From assembly GCF_003428645.1 (NCBI RefSeq), contig NZ_QVQH01000003.1:151611-215610 (forward strand): a stretch of 64,000 bases of DNA, given 5' to 3'. Positions 25,247 to 34,732 of the stretch are shown piece after piece. The stretch is from Geodermatophilus marinus (GTDB taxonomy: Bacteria; Actinomycetota; Actinomycetes; Mycobacteriales; Geodermatophilaceae). The notes under the pieces are model-generated. The model did not search any database and was not told where the DNA came from. It saw only the letters and a list, made by a program, of their open reading frames with translations. Position 1 is the first letter of the stretch. Each line of letters begins with the position of its first letter. The translations under genes and the position numbers were made by a program.

Positions 25247-26230
25247 ATGAGCAGCACCGAGCCCGAGCGGCCCGCGGTGCACGTGCCCGTCCTCCTCCAC
25301 CGGGTCACCGAGCTGCTCGGCCCGGCCTGCGAGGGGGACGGCGCCGTCCTGGTCGACGCCACCCTGGGCCTGGCCGGCCACGCGCTCGCGCTGCTGCGCG
25401 CCCACCCCGGGCTGCGGCTGGTCGGCCTGGACCGCGACCCCGACGCCCGCGCGGAGGCCGCCCGCCGCGTCGCCGCCGCCGGCTGCACCGGGCGTGCCAC
25501 CCTCGTCCCCGCGGTCTTCGACGAGCTGCCCGACGTCCTCGACCGGCTCGGCCTGGCGGAGGTCTCGGCGGTGCTGTTCGACCTCGGCGTCTCCTCCCTG
25601 CAGCTCGACCGGCCCGACCGGGGGTTCAGCTACGCCGTCGACGCCCCCCTCGACATGCGGATGGACCCCGCGGCCCCGCGGACGGCGGCCGACGTGGTGA
25701 ACACCTACCCCGCCGCGGAGCTGGCCCGCGTGCTGCGCGTCCACGGCGAGGAGCGCTTCGCCACCCGCATCGCGGCCGCGATCGAGCGGGAGCGGGCGCG
25801 GGAGCCGTTCACCCGCACCGGCCGGCTGGCCGAGCTGGTGCGGACGTCGATCCCCGCCGCCACCCGCCGGACCGGCGGCCACCCGGCCAAGCGGACCTTC
25901 CAGGCGCTGCGCATCGAGGTGAACGACGAGCTCGGCGTGCTCGAGCGGGCGCTGCCGGCGGCACTGGCCGCGCTCGCCGTGGGCGGCCGGCTGGCGGTCA
26001 TCACCTTCCACTCCCTCGAGGACCGCATGGTCAAGCGGGTGCTCGCCGCGGGCGCCGCCGACCGCACCCCGCCGGGCCTGCCGGTGCCGCTGCCCGGGCA
26101 CGGGCCGACGCTGCGGTTGCTCACCCGCGGTGGCGAGGCGCCGTCGGACGCCGAGGTCGCGGCCAACCCCCGCGCCGCCTCGGCCCGCGTCCGGGCCGCG
26201 GAGCGGATCCGCCGCGAGGTGGCCGCGTGA
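25247..26230 (+). CDS. rsmH: 16S rRNA (cytosine1402-N4)-methyltransferase
   Basis: 327 residues. It opens with [13 protein letters not shown] and continues with [16 protein letters not shown] (SAM motif), [29 protein letters not shown] and [12 protein letters not shown], all RsmH/MraW landmarks. It methylates C1402 of 16S rRNA in the ribosomal P site. The ATG at 25247 has GAGGAG ten bases upstream; longer in-frame extensions are low-complexity and lack conserved sequence. The stop overlaps the ftsL start (GTGA). Confidence 0.95.
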   Translation: MSSTEPERPAVHVPVLLHRVTELLGPACEGDGAVLVDATLGLAGHALALLRAHPGLRLVGLDRDPDARAEAARRVAAAGCTGRATLVPAVFDELPDVLDRLGLAEVSAVLFDLGVSSLQLDRPDRGFSYAVDAPLDMRMDPAAPRTAADVVNTYPAAELARVLRVHGEERFATRIAAAIERERAREPFTRTGRLAELVRTSIPAATRRTGGHPAKRTFQALRIEVNDELGVLERALPAALAALAVGGRLAVITFHSLEDRMVKRVLAAGAADRTPPGLPVPLPGHGPTLRLLTRGGEAPSDAEVAANPRAASARVRAAERIRREVAA

Positions 26231-27147
26231 GCGCCGCCGCCCGCGCCGCGGGGGTGCCCGAGGACCCGACCCCGACGGCCCCGCCCGCCACCCGCCGGCC
26301 CCGTCCGGTGCCCGGCCCCGGGACGGCGGACACCCGGACCGGGGTACCGGCCGCCGGCGCTGCCCGCACCGGCGGCTCCGCTGCCGCCCGCACCGCGGAG
26401 GCACCGCCGCGGGGCGACGGGCCGCGGACCCCCGCCCCCCGCACGGACCCCGGCGCCGCGGCCGGGCGCACCACGGCCGGGCGCACCGCGGCCGGGCGCA
26501 GCGCGGCGGGGCGCACCGCGGCCGGGCGCACCGCGGCCGGCCCGGACCGGCCGCCCGCCCCGGCCCGCACCGACCCGCCCTCCCGGGCCCCCGCGCCACG
26601 GTCGGCTGTCGGCGAGCGGGCGGGCGGTGGTGCGGCCACCCCGGCGGGCCCTGTCCGCGGCCGGGCCCACAGCGTGCCGGTGCGCACCGGCGCCCTCCGC
26701 GCCCGCGCCCCGCGTGCCGGCAGCCGGCCCGCCCGGGCCGCCTCCCCGGCGCCGGCCGCCCCGGCGGCCCGCGGGCGGCACGGCATCGCCGTCCGGCGGG
26801 CCCCGTTCGCGCTGCTCGTGGTCGCCCTGCTGGCCGCGACCACCGTGGGCCTGCTGGTGCTCAACACCTCGATCGCCGTGAACTCGCTCCGGGCCACCGA
26901 GCTGGAGAGCGCCAACGCCGAGCGCGCCCAGGAGGTCCAGCGGCTCGAGCAGCAGGTCGTCGCGGGCGGCACCCCCGACCGGCTGGCCGACGCGGCGGGC
27001 GACGCGGGGCTGGTCCCCGCGGGGACGGCGGCGTACCTGGTGCTCGGCCCCGACGGGTCGGTGGTCCTCCGCGGCCGGCCCGAGCCGGCCCCCGCGCCCG
27101 AGCCTGCGGCGCAGCCACCGGGCCCGCCGGCCGCGGCGGGGGGCTGA
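26227..27147 (+). CDS. ftsL: FtsL-like divisome protein with long low-complexity N-terminus
   Basis: 306 residues, far longer than usual FtsL (about 100-150). The first 190 or so residues are Pro/Ala/Arg/Gly-rich, including five AAGRT-type units. One membrane segment ([21 protein letters not shown]) follows, then a short coiled coil with [25 protein letters not shown] and a Pro/Ala-rich tail. Identification rests on one bitopic membrane helix plus coiled coil and on position between rsmH and ftsI. FtsL works with FtsB and FtsQ to activate FtsW-FtsI at the septum. GTG start overlaps the rsmH stop. Confidence 0.82.
   Translation: MSAAARAAGVPEDPTPTAPPATRRPRPVPGPGTADTRTGVPAAGAARTGGSAAARTAEAPPRGDGPRTPAPRTDPGAAAGRTTAGRTAAGRSAAGRTAAGRTAAGPDRPPAPARTDPPSRAPAPRSAVGERAGGGAATPAGPVRGRAHSVPVRTGALRARAPRAGSRPARAASPAPAAPAARGRHGIAVRRAPFALLVVALLAATTVGLLVLNTSIAVNSLRATELESANAERAQEVQRLEQQVVAGGTPDRLADAAGDAGLVPAGTAAYLVLGPDGSVVLRGRPEPAPAPEPAAQPPGPPAAAGG
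26458..26540 (+). repeat. 15-bp tandem repeats within ftsL
   Basis: Five 15-base units of the form GCGGCCGGGCGCACC begin at 26458, 26473, 26488, 26503 and 26518, with a partial sixth to 26540. They encode [25 protein letters not shown] in the cytoplasmic part of FtsL. Unit number could vary between strains. Confidence 0.88.
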
Positions 27148-27150
27148 GGG

Positions 27151-28974
27151 GTGGCGAGCACCGTCCGCCACCCCGCCCCCGGCCGCCGCGGCGGCCAGCG
27201 CGGCTCCGGGCGTCCCGGCGCCTTCGCGCCGCGCCGCCCCCCGGGCAGCCGCCGCGTCCGCCGCCCGCTGCGCCCGGGTCCCCGCCGGACCACCCTGGGC
27301 CTGACCCTCCTCCTCGTCCCCCTCCTGCTCGTCACCGGCAAGCTGGTGCTGCTGCAGGGCGTGGACGGCCGGGCCTACGCCAACGCCGCCGAGGCCGACC
27401 GCCTCAGCTCCTACCCGATCGCCGCGCTGCGCGGGCAGATCACCGACCGCGACGGCAACCCGCTGGCCTACACGGTGGCGGCCTCGCGCGTGGTGGCCGA
27501 CCCGACCGTCGTCGGCGACCCCGCCCGCACCGCGCTCGCGCTGACCACGCTGCTCGACGTCCCCGTCGCCGAGCTGACCGAGCGGCTCTCCCGCGACAGC
27601 CGCTACGTCGTGCTCGCCGCCCAGGTCCCGCCGGAGACGGTGGACGCCGTGGTCGAGCTCGGGCTGGCCGGCGTCTCCTTCGAGGACGACCCCGTGCGGC
27701 TGTACCCGGCCGGCAGCACCGCCGGCCAGGTCGTCGGGTTCGTCGGGCGGGAGGGCGCCGGCCTGGCGGGGGTGGAGCGCACCCTCGACGAGCAGCTCGC
27801 CGGCACCCCGGGTCAGCGGCGGGTCGAGGTCGGCAGCGGCGGCAACCCGATCCCCTCGGGCATCGACGAGTCCACGCCCGCCGTCGACGGCGACGACGTG
27901 CGGCTCACCCTCGACGAGGACGTCCAGTACGCCACCGAGCAGCGGCTGGAGCAGGCGTGCGCCGACGGCGCGACCACCCGGGCGTCGGCCGTCGTCCTCG
28001 ACGTGCACACCGGCGAGGTCGTCGCCATGGGGTCCTGCCCCGGCTACGACCCCGGTGCGGTGTCCCGGACCGATCCCGCGCTGCTCGGCAACCCCGTGGT
28101 GTCCGACGTGTTCGAGCCCGGGTCGGTCATGAAGGCGGTGACCCTGGCCGCCGCCCTCGAGGAGGGGGCGGCCGAGCCGGGCACCGTGCTCACCGTCGAC
28201 GGGCACATCCAGGCCGGTGACGTGGTGGTCACCGACGCCCACGACCACGACCCGATCGACTGGACGGTCACCGGCATCCTCGCCAAGTCCAGCAACGTCG
28301 GCACGATCATGCTGGCCCGGGAGATCGGCGACGCCACGCTCGAGCGCTACCTGCGCGCCTTCGGCATCGGCAGCCGCACCGGCGTCGAGCTGCCCGGCGA
28401 GAGCGGCGGCATCCTCGAGGGCTCGGAGGACTGGACCCAGAGCCGCGCGGCCAACGTGCCGATCGGGCAGGGGGTCTCGGTCACCACCCTGCAGATGGCC
28501 TCGGTGTACCAGGCCCTCGCCAACGACGGCGTGCGCATCGAGCCGCGGGTGGTCGCCTCGGTGGGCGGCGAGCCGACCCCGCGGCCCGAGGGGACCCGGG
28601 TGGTGAGCACCGAGACCGCCGAGGAGATGGCCGGCATGCTCGAGGCCGTCGTGGGGCCGGGCGGCACCGCGCCGCTGGCCCAGGTCGACGGCTACCGGGT
28701 CGCCGGCAAGACGGGCACCGCCCAGCGCGCCAACCCCGAGTGCGGCTGCTACGACGGCGGCGGCTACGTGACCACGTTCGTGGGCTTCGCCCCCGCCGAC
28801 GACCCGCAGTACGTGGTCGCGGTCGACCTGGAGCGCCCGACCAGCGACGCCGAGGGCGGCCAGGTGGCCGCGCCGGTGTTCGCCGACATCATGCGGCAGG
28901 TGCTGGTGGCCGACGCCGTCGTCCCCTCGGGGACGCCGCGACCGGACTTCGTCCTCACCGGGCCGGAGCGGTAG
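27151..28974 (+). CDS. ftsI: septal transpeptidase FtsI / PBP3
   Basis: 607 residues. A basic cytoplasmic N-terminus is followed by a membrane anchor (GLTLLLVPLLLVTGKLVLLQG, about residues 50-70), the class B dimerisation domain (LRGQITDRDGNPLAYTV) and the transpeptidase domain with the active-site SVMK (near residue 325), SSN (KSSNVG) and KTGT (near residue 519). It cross-links septal peptidoglycan as the partner of FtsW. The GTG start follows the ftsL stop by three bases. No PASTA domain is present. Confidence 0.95.
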   Translation: MASTVRHPAPGRRGGQRGSGRPGAFAPRRPPGSRRVRRPLRPGPRRTTLGLTLLLVPLLLVTGKLVLLQGVDGRAYANAAEADRLSSYPIAALRGQITDRDGNPLAYTVAASRVVADPTVVGDPARTALALTTLLDVPVAELTERLSRDSRYVVLAAQVPPETVDAVVELGLAGVSFEDDPVRLYPAGSTAGQVVGFVGREGAGLAGVERTLDEQLAGTPGQRRVEVGSGGNPIPSGIDESTPAVDGDDVRLTLDEDVQYATEQRLEQACADGATTRASAVVLDVHTGEVVAMGSCPGYDPGAVSRTDPALLGNPVVSDVFEPGSVMKAVTLAAALEEGAAEPGTVLTVDGHIQAGDVVVTDAHDHDPIDWTVTGILAKSSNVGTIMLAREIGDATLERYLRAFGIGSRTGVELPGESGGILEGSEDWTQSRAANVPIGQGVSVTTLQMASVYQALANDGVRIEPRVVASVGGEPTPRPEGTRVVSTETAEEMAGMLEAVVGPGGTAPLAQVDGYRVAGKTGTAQRANPECGCYDGGGYVTTFVGFAPADDPQYVVAVDLERPTSDAEGGQVAAPVFADIMRQVLVADAVVPSGTPRPDFVLTGPER

Positions 28975-29054
28975 GAGGCCCCGCCGCCCGGCTCCGCTGC
29001 GGCCGGTCCTCCCGCCGCCCGCGTGTGGTCGGCGGACGGCGACCGGCCCGCCGG

Positions 29055-29060
29055 TAGATT
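29055..29060 (+). promoter_or_regulatory. -10 element TAGATT before murE
   Basis: TAGATT fits the TANNNT -10 consensus and ends 8 bases before the murE GTG, in the 94-base gap after ftsI, so murE would have a leader of only a few bases. An internal promoter in the dcw cluster is suggested. Confidence 0.55.
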
Positions 29061-29068
29061 GGAGCCCC

Positions 29069-30646
29069 GTGAACCAGCCCCCTGGCGGGTCGGCGCCCCG
29101 TCCGGAGGGGAGCAGCCCCGCGCCGCCGCGCCCGTCCCTCGCCGACCTCGCCGAGCTCGTGGGGGCACCGGTGCAGGGGGACCCGGCCACCCGGCCCACC
29201 GGTGTCACGCTGGCCTCCGGGGAGGTCGTCGCCGGGGACCTGTACGCGGCCCTGCCGGGCGCGCGCACCCACGGCGCCCGTCACGCCGCGGACGCCGCCG
29301 CCCGCGGGGCCGTCGCCGTCCTCACCGACCCGGCCGGGCGCGCGCAGGCCTGCGCCACCGGCCTGCCGGTCTGCGTCACCGAGGACCCGCGCGCGGTCCT
29401 CGGTGCCGTCGCCGCCCGGGTGTACGGCGAGCCCGCCCGGCGGCTGCAGGTGGTCGGGATCACCGGCACCAACGGCAAGACCACCACCGCCTACCTGGTC
29501 GAGGCCGGTCTCGCCGCGGCCGGCCGGTCCACCGGCCTGGTCGGCACGGTCGAGACCCGCACCCGGGGCCGCACCGCGGACGGGCGCCCCACGGTCACCA
29601 CGCTGCCGAGCGTCCGCACCACCCCGGAGGCGCCGGCGCTGCACCGGCTGCTCGCCACGATGGCCGGGCAGGGGGTGCAGACCGTCGTCATGGAGGTCAG
29701 CAGCCACGCCCTCGTGCTCGGCCGGGTCGGCGGCATCCCGTTCGCCGCCGCCGGGTTCACCAACCTCGGCCGCGACCACCTGGACTTCCACGCCGACCTC
29801 GAGGACTACTTCCTCGCCAAGGCGCGGCTCTTCGACGGCCGGGCGGCGGTCGAGGTGGTCGACGTCGACGACCCCCACGGGCGGCGGCTGACCGGGATGC
29901 TCGACGGGCGCCGGGCGGTCACCGTCTCCGGCCGCGGGTCGGCCGCGGACTGGCGGGCCACCGGCGTCACCGCCGACCCCGCCGGCGGCTCGGCCTTCAC
30001 CCTGCACGGGCCGGGCGGGCGGACCTGGCCGGCGCGGGTGCGGCTGCCCGGCCCGTTCAACGTGGCCAACGCCGTCCTCGCCGTGGCGCTCCTCGACGCC
30101 GTCGGCGTCGCCGTCGAGGACGCGCTGCGCGGGGTGGCCGGCACGGTCGTGCCCGGCCGCATGGAGCCGGTGGACGCCGGTCAGCCGTTCGTCGCCGTCG
30201 TCGACTACGCGCACACCCCCGACGCCGTGGCCACCGCGCTGGCCGCGCTGCGGTCGGCCACCAGCGGGCGGGTGATCACCGTGCTCGGCTGCGGCGGCGA
30301 CCGCGACCCCGGCAAGCGCCCGGCCATGGGGGAGGCCGCCGCCCGGGGCAGCGACCTGCTGGTGGTCACCGACGACAACCCGCGCTCGGAGGACCCCGCC
30401 GCCGTCCGCGCCGCGATGCTGGCCGGCGTGCCCGCCGGCGCCGAGGTGCTCGAGATCGGCGACCGCCGCGCCGCCATCACCGCGGCCGTGGCCCGGGCCC
30501 GGCCCGGTGACGCCGTGCTCGTCGCCGGCAAGGGGCACGAGACCGGCCAGGAGGTGGGCGGCACCGTCCACCCCTTCGACGACCGCGCCGTGCTGCGCGA
30601 GGCCCTGGAGCGGTGCGCCCGGGCCGGAGGAGAGACCCGACCGTGA
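29069..30646 (+). CDS. murE: UDP-MurNAc-tripeptide synthetase MurE (meso-DAP type)
   Basis: 525 residues. The Mur-ligase P-loop is GITGTNGKTTTAYLVE, the central domain contains MEVSSHAL and FTNLGRDHLDFH, and the C-terminal domain contains the specificity motif TDDNPRSEDP. DNPR marks ligases that add meso-diaminopimelate, so the peptidoglycan is predicted to be of DAP type. The enzyme works in the cytoplasm. Its stop overlaps the murF start as GTGA. The GTG is preceded by a TAGATT promoter element. Confidence 0.95.
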   Translation: MNQPPGGSAPRPEGSSPAPPRPSLADLAELVGAPVQGDPATRPTGVTLASGEVVAGDLYAALPGARTHGARHAADAAARGAVAVLTDPAGRAQACATGLPVCVTEDPRAVLGAVAARVYGEPARRLQVVGITGTNGKTTTAYLVEAGLAAAGRSTGLVGTVETRTRGRTADGRPTVTTLPSVRTTPEAPALHRLLATMAGQGVQTVVMEVSSHALVLGRVGGIPFAAAGFTNLGRDHLDFHADLEDYFLAKARLFDGRAAVEVVDVDDPHGRRLTGMLDGRRAVTVSGRGSAADWRATGVTADPAGGSAFTLHGPGGRTWPARVRLPGPFNVANAVLAVALLDAVGVAVEDALRGVAGTVVPGRMEPVDAGQPFVAVVDYAHTPDAVATALAALRSATSGRVITVLGCGGDRDPGKRPAMGEAAARGSDLLVVTDDNPRSEDPAAVRAAMLAGVPAGAEVLEIGDRRAAITAAVARARPGDAVLVAGKGHETGQEVGGTVHPFDDRAVLREALERCARAGGETRP

Positions 30647-32067
30647 TCAGCCTGACCCTCGCCGAGGTGGCCGCGGCGGTCGGCGGGCGGCTGCCCGGCG
30701 GCGCGGCCGGCACCGTGACCGGCGCGGTCACCGTCGACAGCCGCACCGCCGCGCCCGGCGACCTGTTCGTCGCCCTCCCCGGGGAGCGGGTCGACGGCCA
30801 CGACTTCCTGCCCGCCGCGGCGGCCGCGGGCGCGGTTGCCGCCCTGGCCACCCGGCCCGACCCCGCGCTGCCCTGCGTGCTCGTCGACGACCCGGTCGCC
30901 GCCCTGGGCCGGCTCGCGCACGCCGTCCACGGCCGGCTGGCCGCCGGCGGGCTGCGGACCCTGGCGATCACCGGCTCGGCCGGGAAGACCTCGACCAAGG
31001 ACCTGCTCGGCCAGGTGCTCGCCACCGCCGGGCCGACCGTCAGCCCGCCGGGGTCGTACAACAACGACATCGGGCTGCCGCTCACCGTCCTCGCGGCCGA
31101 CCCGGCCACCCGCTCGCTGGTGCTGGAGATGGGCGCCCGCGGGCGCGGGCACATCGCCCGGCTGTGCGAGGTGGCCCGCCCGGGGACCGGCATCGTGCTC
31201 AACGTCGGGTCGGCCCACCTCGGCGAGTTCGGCTCGGCCGACGCGATCGCCGAGGCCAAGGGCGAGCTCGTGGCCGCGCTGCCGGCCGGGGGCACGGCCG
31301 TCCTCAACGCCGACGACCCGCGGGTGCTGGCCATGGCCGCCCGGACCGCGGCGCGCGTGGTGACCACCGGCCGCGGCCCCGAGGCCGACGTGCGCGCCGC
31401 GGACGTCACCCTCGACGAGGGCGGCCGGGCGCGGTTCACCCTCACCGCCGCGGGTCGGTCGCTGCCGGTGGCCCTCCGGGTGGTGGGCGAGCACCAGGTC
31501 GCCAACGCGCTCGCCGCGGCCGCCGGTGCCCTGGCCACGGGGATGACGCCGGAGGCCGTGGCCACCGCGCTGTCGGCGGCCACCCCGCGCAGCCGCTGGC
31601 GGATGGAGGTCACCCGCCGCCCGGACGGCGTGACCGTGGTCAACGACGCCTACAACGCCAACCCGGAGTCGATGCGCGCCGCGCTGGCCGCGCTGGGCGG
31701 GCTGCCCGCCCGCCGGCGGGTCGCGGTCCTGGGCGGGATGGCCGAGCTGGGACCGGCCGCGACCGGGGAGCACACCCGGCTGGGCGCCGACGCGGTGGCC
31801 GCGGGGGTGGACCTCGTCATCGCGGTGGGGCCCGATGCGGTAGGGATAGCCGAGGGCGCGGCCGCCGCCGGCGCCCGCGAGGGGGAGGGGGTGGCCGCGG
31901 TGCCCGACCGCGCCGCTGCCCGTCGACTGCTGACGGAGGTCCTGGTGCCCGGTGACGTCGTGCTGGTCAAGGCCAGTCGCGCCCACGGGCTCGAGCTGCT
32001 CGCCATGGACCTGCTCGGCGGGGACCCGGCGGGCGCCGGCCCGCGCGACGCCGGGGCAGGCGCGTGA
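30643..32067 (+). CDS. murF: UDP-MurNAc-pentapeptide synthetase MurF
   Basis: 474 residues. LTLAEVAAAVGG opens the protein, TVDSRTAAPGDLFVAL is the N-terminal uridine-binding region, AITGSAGKTSTKDLL the P-loop, and NDAYNANPESMRAAL the C-terminal motif typical of MurF. It adds D-Ala-D-Ala to the UDP-MurNAc-tripeptide. The GTG at 30643 overlaps the murE stop and its own stop overlaps the mraY start, giving tight stoichiometric coupling. Confidence 0.95.
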   Translation: MISLTLAEVAAAVGGRLPGGAAGTVTGAVTVDSRTAAPGDLFVALPGERVDGHDFLPAAAAAGAVAALATRPDPALPCVLVDDPVAALGRLAHAVHGRLAAGGLRTLAITGSAGKTSTKDLLGQVLATAGPTVSPPGSYNNDIGLPLTVLAADPATRSLVLEMGARGRGHIARLCEVARPGTGIVLNVGSAHLGEFGSADAIAEAKGELVAALPAGGTAVLNADDPRVLAMAARTAARVVTTGRGPEADVRAADVTLDEGGRARFTLTAAGRSLPVALRVVGEHQVANALAAAAGALATGMTPEAVATALSAATPRSRWRMEVTRRPDGVTVVNDAYNANPESMRAALAALGGLPARRRVAVLGGMAELGPAATGEHTRLGADAVAAGVDLVIAVGPDAVGIAEGAAAAGAREGEGVAAVPDRAAARRLLTEVLVPGDVVLVKASRAHGLELLAMDLLGGDPAGAGPRDAGAGA

Positions 32068-33143
32068 GATCCGTCCTCGTCGCGGCCGCGTTCGGCCTGA
32101 TGATCTCCATCCTGGCCACGCCCATGGCGGTGCACCTGTTCCGCCGCAAGGGCTTCGGCCAGGAGATCCGGGACGACGGCCCCGAGAGCCACCTCTCGAA
32201 GAAGGGCACGCCCACCATGGGCGGCACGGTGATCGTCGGCGCCACCGTCGGCGGTTACCTGATCGCCCACCTGTTCCTGCTCAACCAGCCCGGGCGCGGC
32301 GTCACCGCCAGCGGCCTGCTGGTGCTCTTCCTCATGGTGGGCCTGGGCACCGTCGGCTTCCTCGACGACTACCTCAAGATCCGCTACCGGCGCAGCCTCG
32401 GGCTGAACAAGACCGCCAAGCTGGTCGGCCAGCTGGTCGTCGGTGTCGCCTTCGCGGTGCTGGCGATCAACTTCCCCGACCCGGCGGGCACCACCCCGGC
32501 CTCGACGTTCGTCTCCTACGTCCGCGACATCGAGCCGCTCGCGCTCGGGTCGGTCGGGTTCGTCGTCCTGGCCTACCTCTACATCGCCGGCTTCTCCAAC
32601 GCGGTGAACCTCACCGACGGCCTCGACGGGCTGGCCGCGGGCTGCTCGGCGATGGTCTGCGGCGCCTACACGATCATCAGCTTCTGGCAGTTCACCCACG
32701 ACTGCACCACCCAGCTGATCGACGGCTGCTACACCGTGCGCGACCCGCTCGACGTGACCCTGGTGGCGGCCGCCGGGATGGGAGCCTGCCTGGGCTTCCT
32801 GTGGTGGAACACCAGCCCCGCGCGGATCTTCATGGGCGACACCGGCTCGCTGGCCCTCGGCGGGCTGCTCGCCGGGCTGGCCGTCGTCACCCGCACCGAG
32901 CTGCTGCTCGTCGTCCTCGGCGGGCTGTTCGTCGCCGTCACCCTCTCGGTGGTCATCCAGGTGGCCTTCTTCCGGGCCACCCGCCGCCGGGTGTTCCGGA
33001 TGGCGCCGCTGCACCACCACTTCGAGCTCGCCGGGTGGGCGGAGAACACCGTCATCGTGCGGTTCTGGCTGGTGACCGGGATGGCGGTGGCCTTCGGTCT
33101 CGGGCTGTTCTACGCCGACTGGCTGGCGATCACCGGCCTGTGA
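32064..33143 (+). CDS. mraY: phospho-MurNAc-pentapeptide transferase MraY
   Basis: 359 residues with about ten membrane segments. Landmarks are SKKGTPTMGG, FLDDYLKI, NAVNLTDGLDGLAAG, FMGDTGSLALGG and the cytoplasmic LHHHFELAGWAEN (HHH loop). MraY makes lipid I by moving phospho-MurNAc-pentapeptide to undecaprenyl phosphate. GTG start overlaps the murF stop. In most dcw clusters murD follows; here the next gene, 80 bases on, is ftsW. Confidence 0.95.
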   Translation: MRSVLVAAAFGLMISILATPMAVHLFRRKGFGQEIRDDGPESHLSKKGTPTMGGTVIVGATVGGYLIAHLFLLNQPGRGVTASGLLVLFLMVGLGTVGFLDDYLKIRYRRSLGLNKTAKLVGQLVVGVAFAVLAINFPDPAGTTPASTFVSYVRDIEPLALGSVGFVVLAYLYIAGFSNAVNLTDGLDGLAAGCSAMVCGAYTIISFWQFTHDCTTQLIDGCYTVRDPLDVTLVAAAGMGACLGFLWWNTSPARIFMGDTGSLALGGLLAGLAVVTRTELLLVVLGGLFVAVTLSVVIQVAFFRATRRRVFRMAPLHHHFELAGWAENTVIVRFWLVTGMAVAFGLGLFYADWLAITGL

Positions 33144-33223
33144 GGCGGGCGCCCGCGCGACACGCCGGCCGCTGCCCCGGGCTCCTGCCCGGCGCGGCAG
33201 CCGTGAGCGGCGACGATGGTCCG

Positions 33224-34732
33224 ATGCAGTCCACCGGAGTCGATCGCGCCCCCGGGGGAGGCCGCGGCGCGCGCACCGCGGGCCCGGGCCGCCGCCTGGC
33301 CTGGCTCGACGGCCCGATGTCCAGCTGCCACCTCGTGGTGGGCGCCGCCGGGCTGCTGCTCGCGATCGGCCTGGTCATGGTGTTCTCGGCCTCGGCGATG
33401 AAGGCCGCCCTCGCCGACCAGCCCGCCTGGCGCCCCGGCGTCGACCAGCTCGTGTTCGCCCTGATCGGGCTGGTCGCGCTCCTGGTCGCCGTCCGCCTGC
33501 CCATCGGGCTGGTGCGCCGCGCCGCGCCGATCGCCCTGCTGGGCGTGGGGGTCCTGCTGCTCGCCGTGCTCGTCCCCGGCATCGGCGTCGAGTACAACGG
33601 CTCCCGGGCCTGGATCGACCTCGGCTTCACCAACTTCCAGCCCTCCGAGCTGGGCAAGCTCGTCTTCGCGCTGTGGGGCGCCCACGTCCTCGCGCTGCGG
33701 GACCGCTTCCTGACCGTCCGGACGCTGCTGGTACCGCTGCTGCCGGTCTACGCCGTGATGGCGGGGCTGTTCCTGCTGGAGAACGACTTCGGCGCCGTGG
33801 TCACCCTCGGCCTGGTGCTCGTCGGGCTGCTCTGGGCCGGCGGCCTGCCGCTGCGCCACTTCGGCTGGTTCGTCCTCGCCGGGGCGCTGGCGATCGCGGT
33901 GATGATCCGCGTGGCCCCGTACCGGATGGCGCGGATCACCTCGTTCCTCGACCCGTTCGCCGACCCCACCGACAGCGGCTTCCAGGCCATCCGCGGGTTC
34001 TACGCGCTGGCCACCGGCGGCCTGTGGGGCGTGGGCCTGGGCAACAGCGCGATGAAGTGGAACCTGCTGCCCGAGGCCGAGAGCGACTACATCTTCGCGA
34101 TCATCGGGGAGGAGCTGGGCTTCCTCGGCTGCCTGGTGGTGATCGTCCTCTACGGCGTGCTCGCCTACGCGGGCACCCGGATCGCCCGGCGCAGCGCCGA
34201 CCGGTTCGTCCAGCTCGCCAGCATGGCGATCACCGTGTGGCTGATCGGCCAGGCGGCCATGAACATGGGCTACGTGGTCGGCCTGCTCCCGGTCACCGGC
34301 GTCACCCTCCCGCTCATCTCGGCGGGGGGCACCTCGCTGGTGCTCACCCTGTTCATCGTCGGCCTGCTGATCCGCTTCGCCCGCGCCGAGCCCGCGGCCG
34401 TCGAGCACCAGCGCACCCACCCGCGCGGGTGGCTGGCGCGGCTGCTGCTGCCCGTCCCCGCGGCGGCGGTGGAGCCGCCCCGCCCGCGCCGCCGCGGGGC
34501 CGGCCGGCCCGACGCGTCCCGGCCCGGCCGCGACGACGACCGCCCGGCGCGCCGCCCCGTGGTGCCCGGCGGCGCCCGCACCGTCGCCCGGGTCACCCCC
34601 GGGGCGGCCCGCGAGCGTGGCGCGGCGCCACGCGAACGCCGGGCCGACGGCCGCGGCCGGCCGGGTGACGCCCGCCGCCAGCCGCCGCCCCGGGCCCGGT
34701 CCGGCGCCGAGGCCCCGAGGCGGCCCCGGTGA
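33224..34732 (+). CDS. ftsW: septal peptidoglycan polymerase FtsW (SEDS)
   Basis: 502 residues from the ATG at 33224; an in-frame GTG at 33203 is possible. The ATG is favoured because a GACGAT -10-like hexamer ends exactly six bases before it, as for other apparently leaderless genes here. Around ten membrane segments carry SEDS motifs: [53 protein letters not shown] and [11 protein letters not shown]. The last 95 or so residues are a basic Arg/Pro-rich tail. It is the glycosyltransferase partner of FtsI. Its stop overlaps murG (GTGA). Confidence 0.94.
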   Translation: MQSTGVDRAPGGGRGARTAGPGRRLAWLDGPMSSCHLVVGAAGLLLAIGLVMVFSASAMKAALADQPAWRPGVDQLVFALIGLVALLVAVRLPIGLVRRAAPIALLGVGVLLLAVLVPGIGVEYNGSRAWIDLGFTNFQPSELGKLVFALWGAHVLALRDRFLTVRTLLVPLLPVYAVMAGLFLLENDFGAVVTLGLVLVGLLWAGGLPLRHFGWFVLAGALAIAVMIRVAPYRMARITSFLDPFADPTDSGFQAIRGFYALATGGLWGVGLGNSAMKWNLLPEAESDYIFAIIGEELGFLGCLVVIVLYGVLAYAGTRIARRSADRFVQLASMAITVWLIGQAAMNMGYVVGLLPVTGVTLPLISAGGTSLVLTLFIVGLLIRFARAEPAAVEHQRTHPRGWLARLLLPVPAAAVEPPRPRRRGAGRPDASRPGRDDDRPARRPVVPGGARTVARVTPGAARERGAAPRERRADGRGRPGDARRQPPPRARSGAEAPRRPR

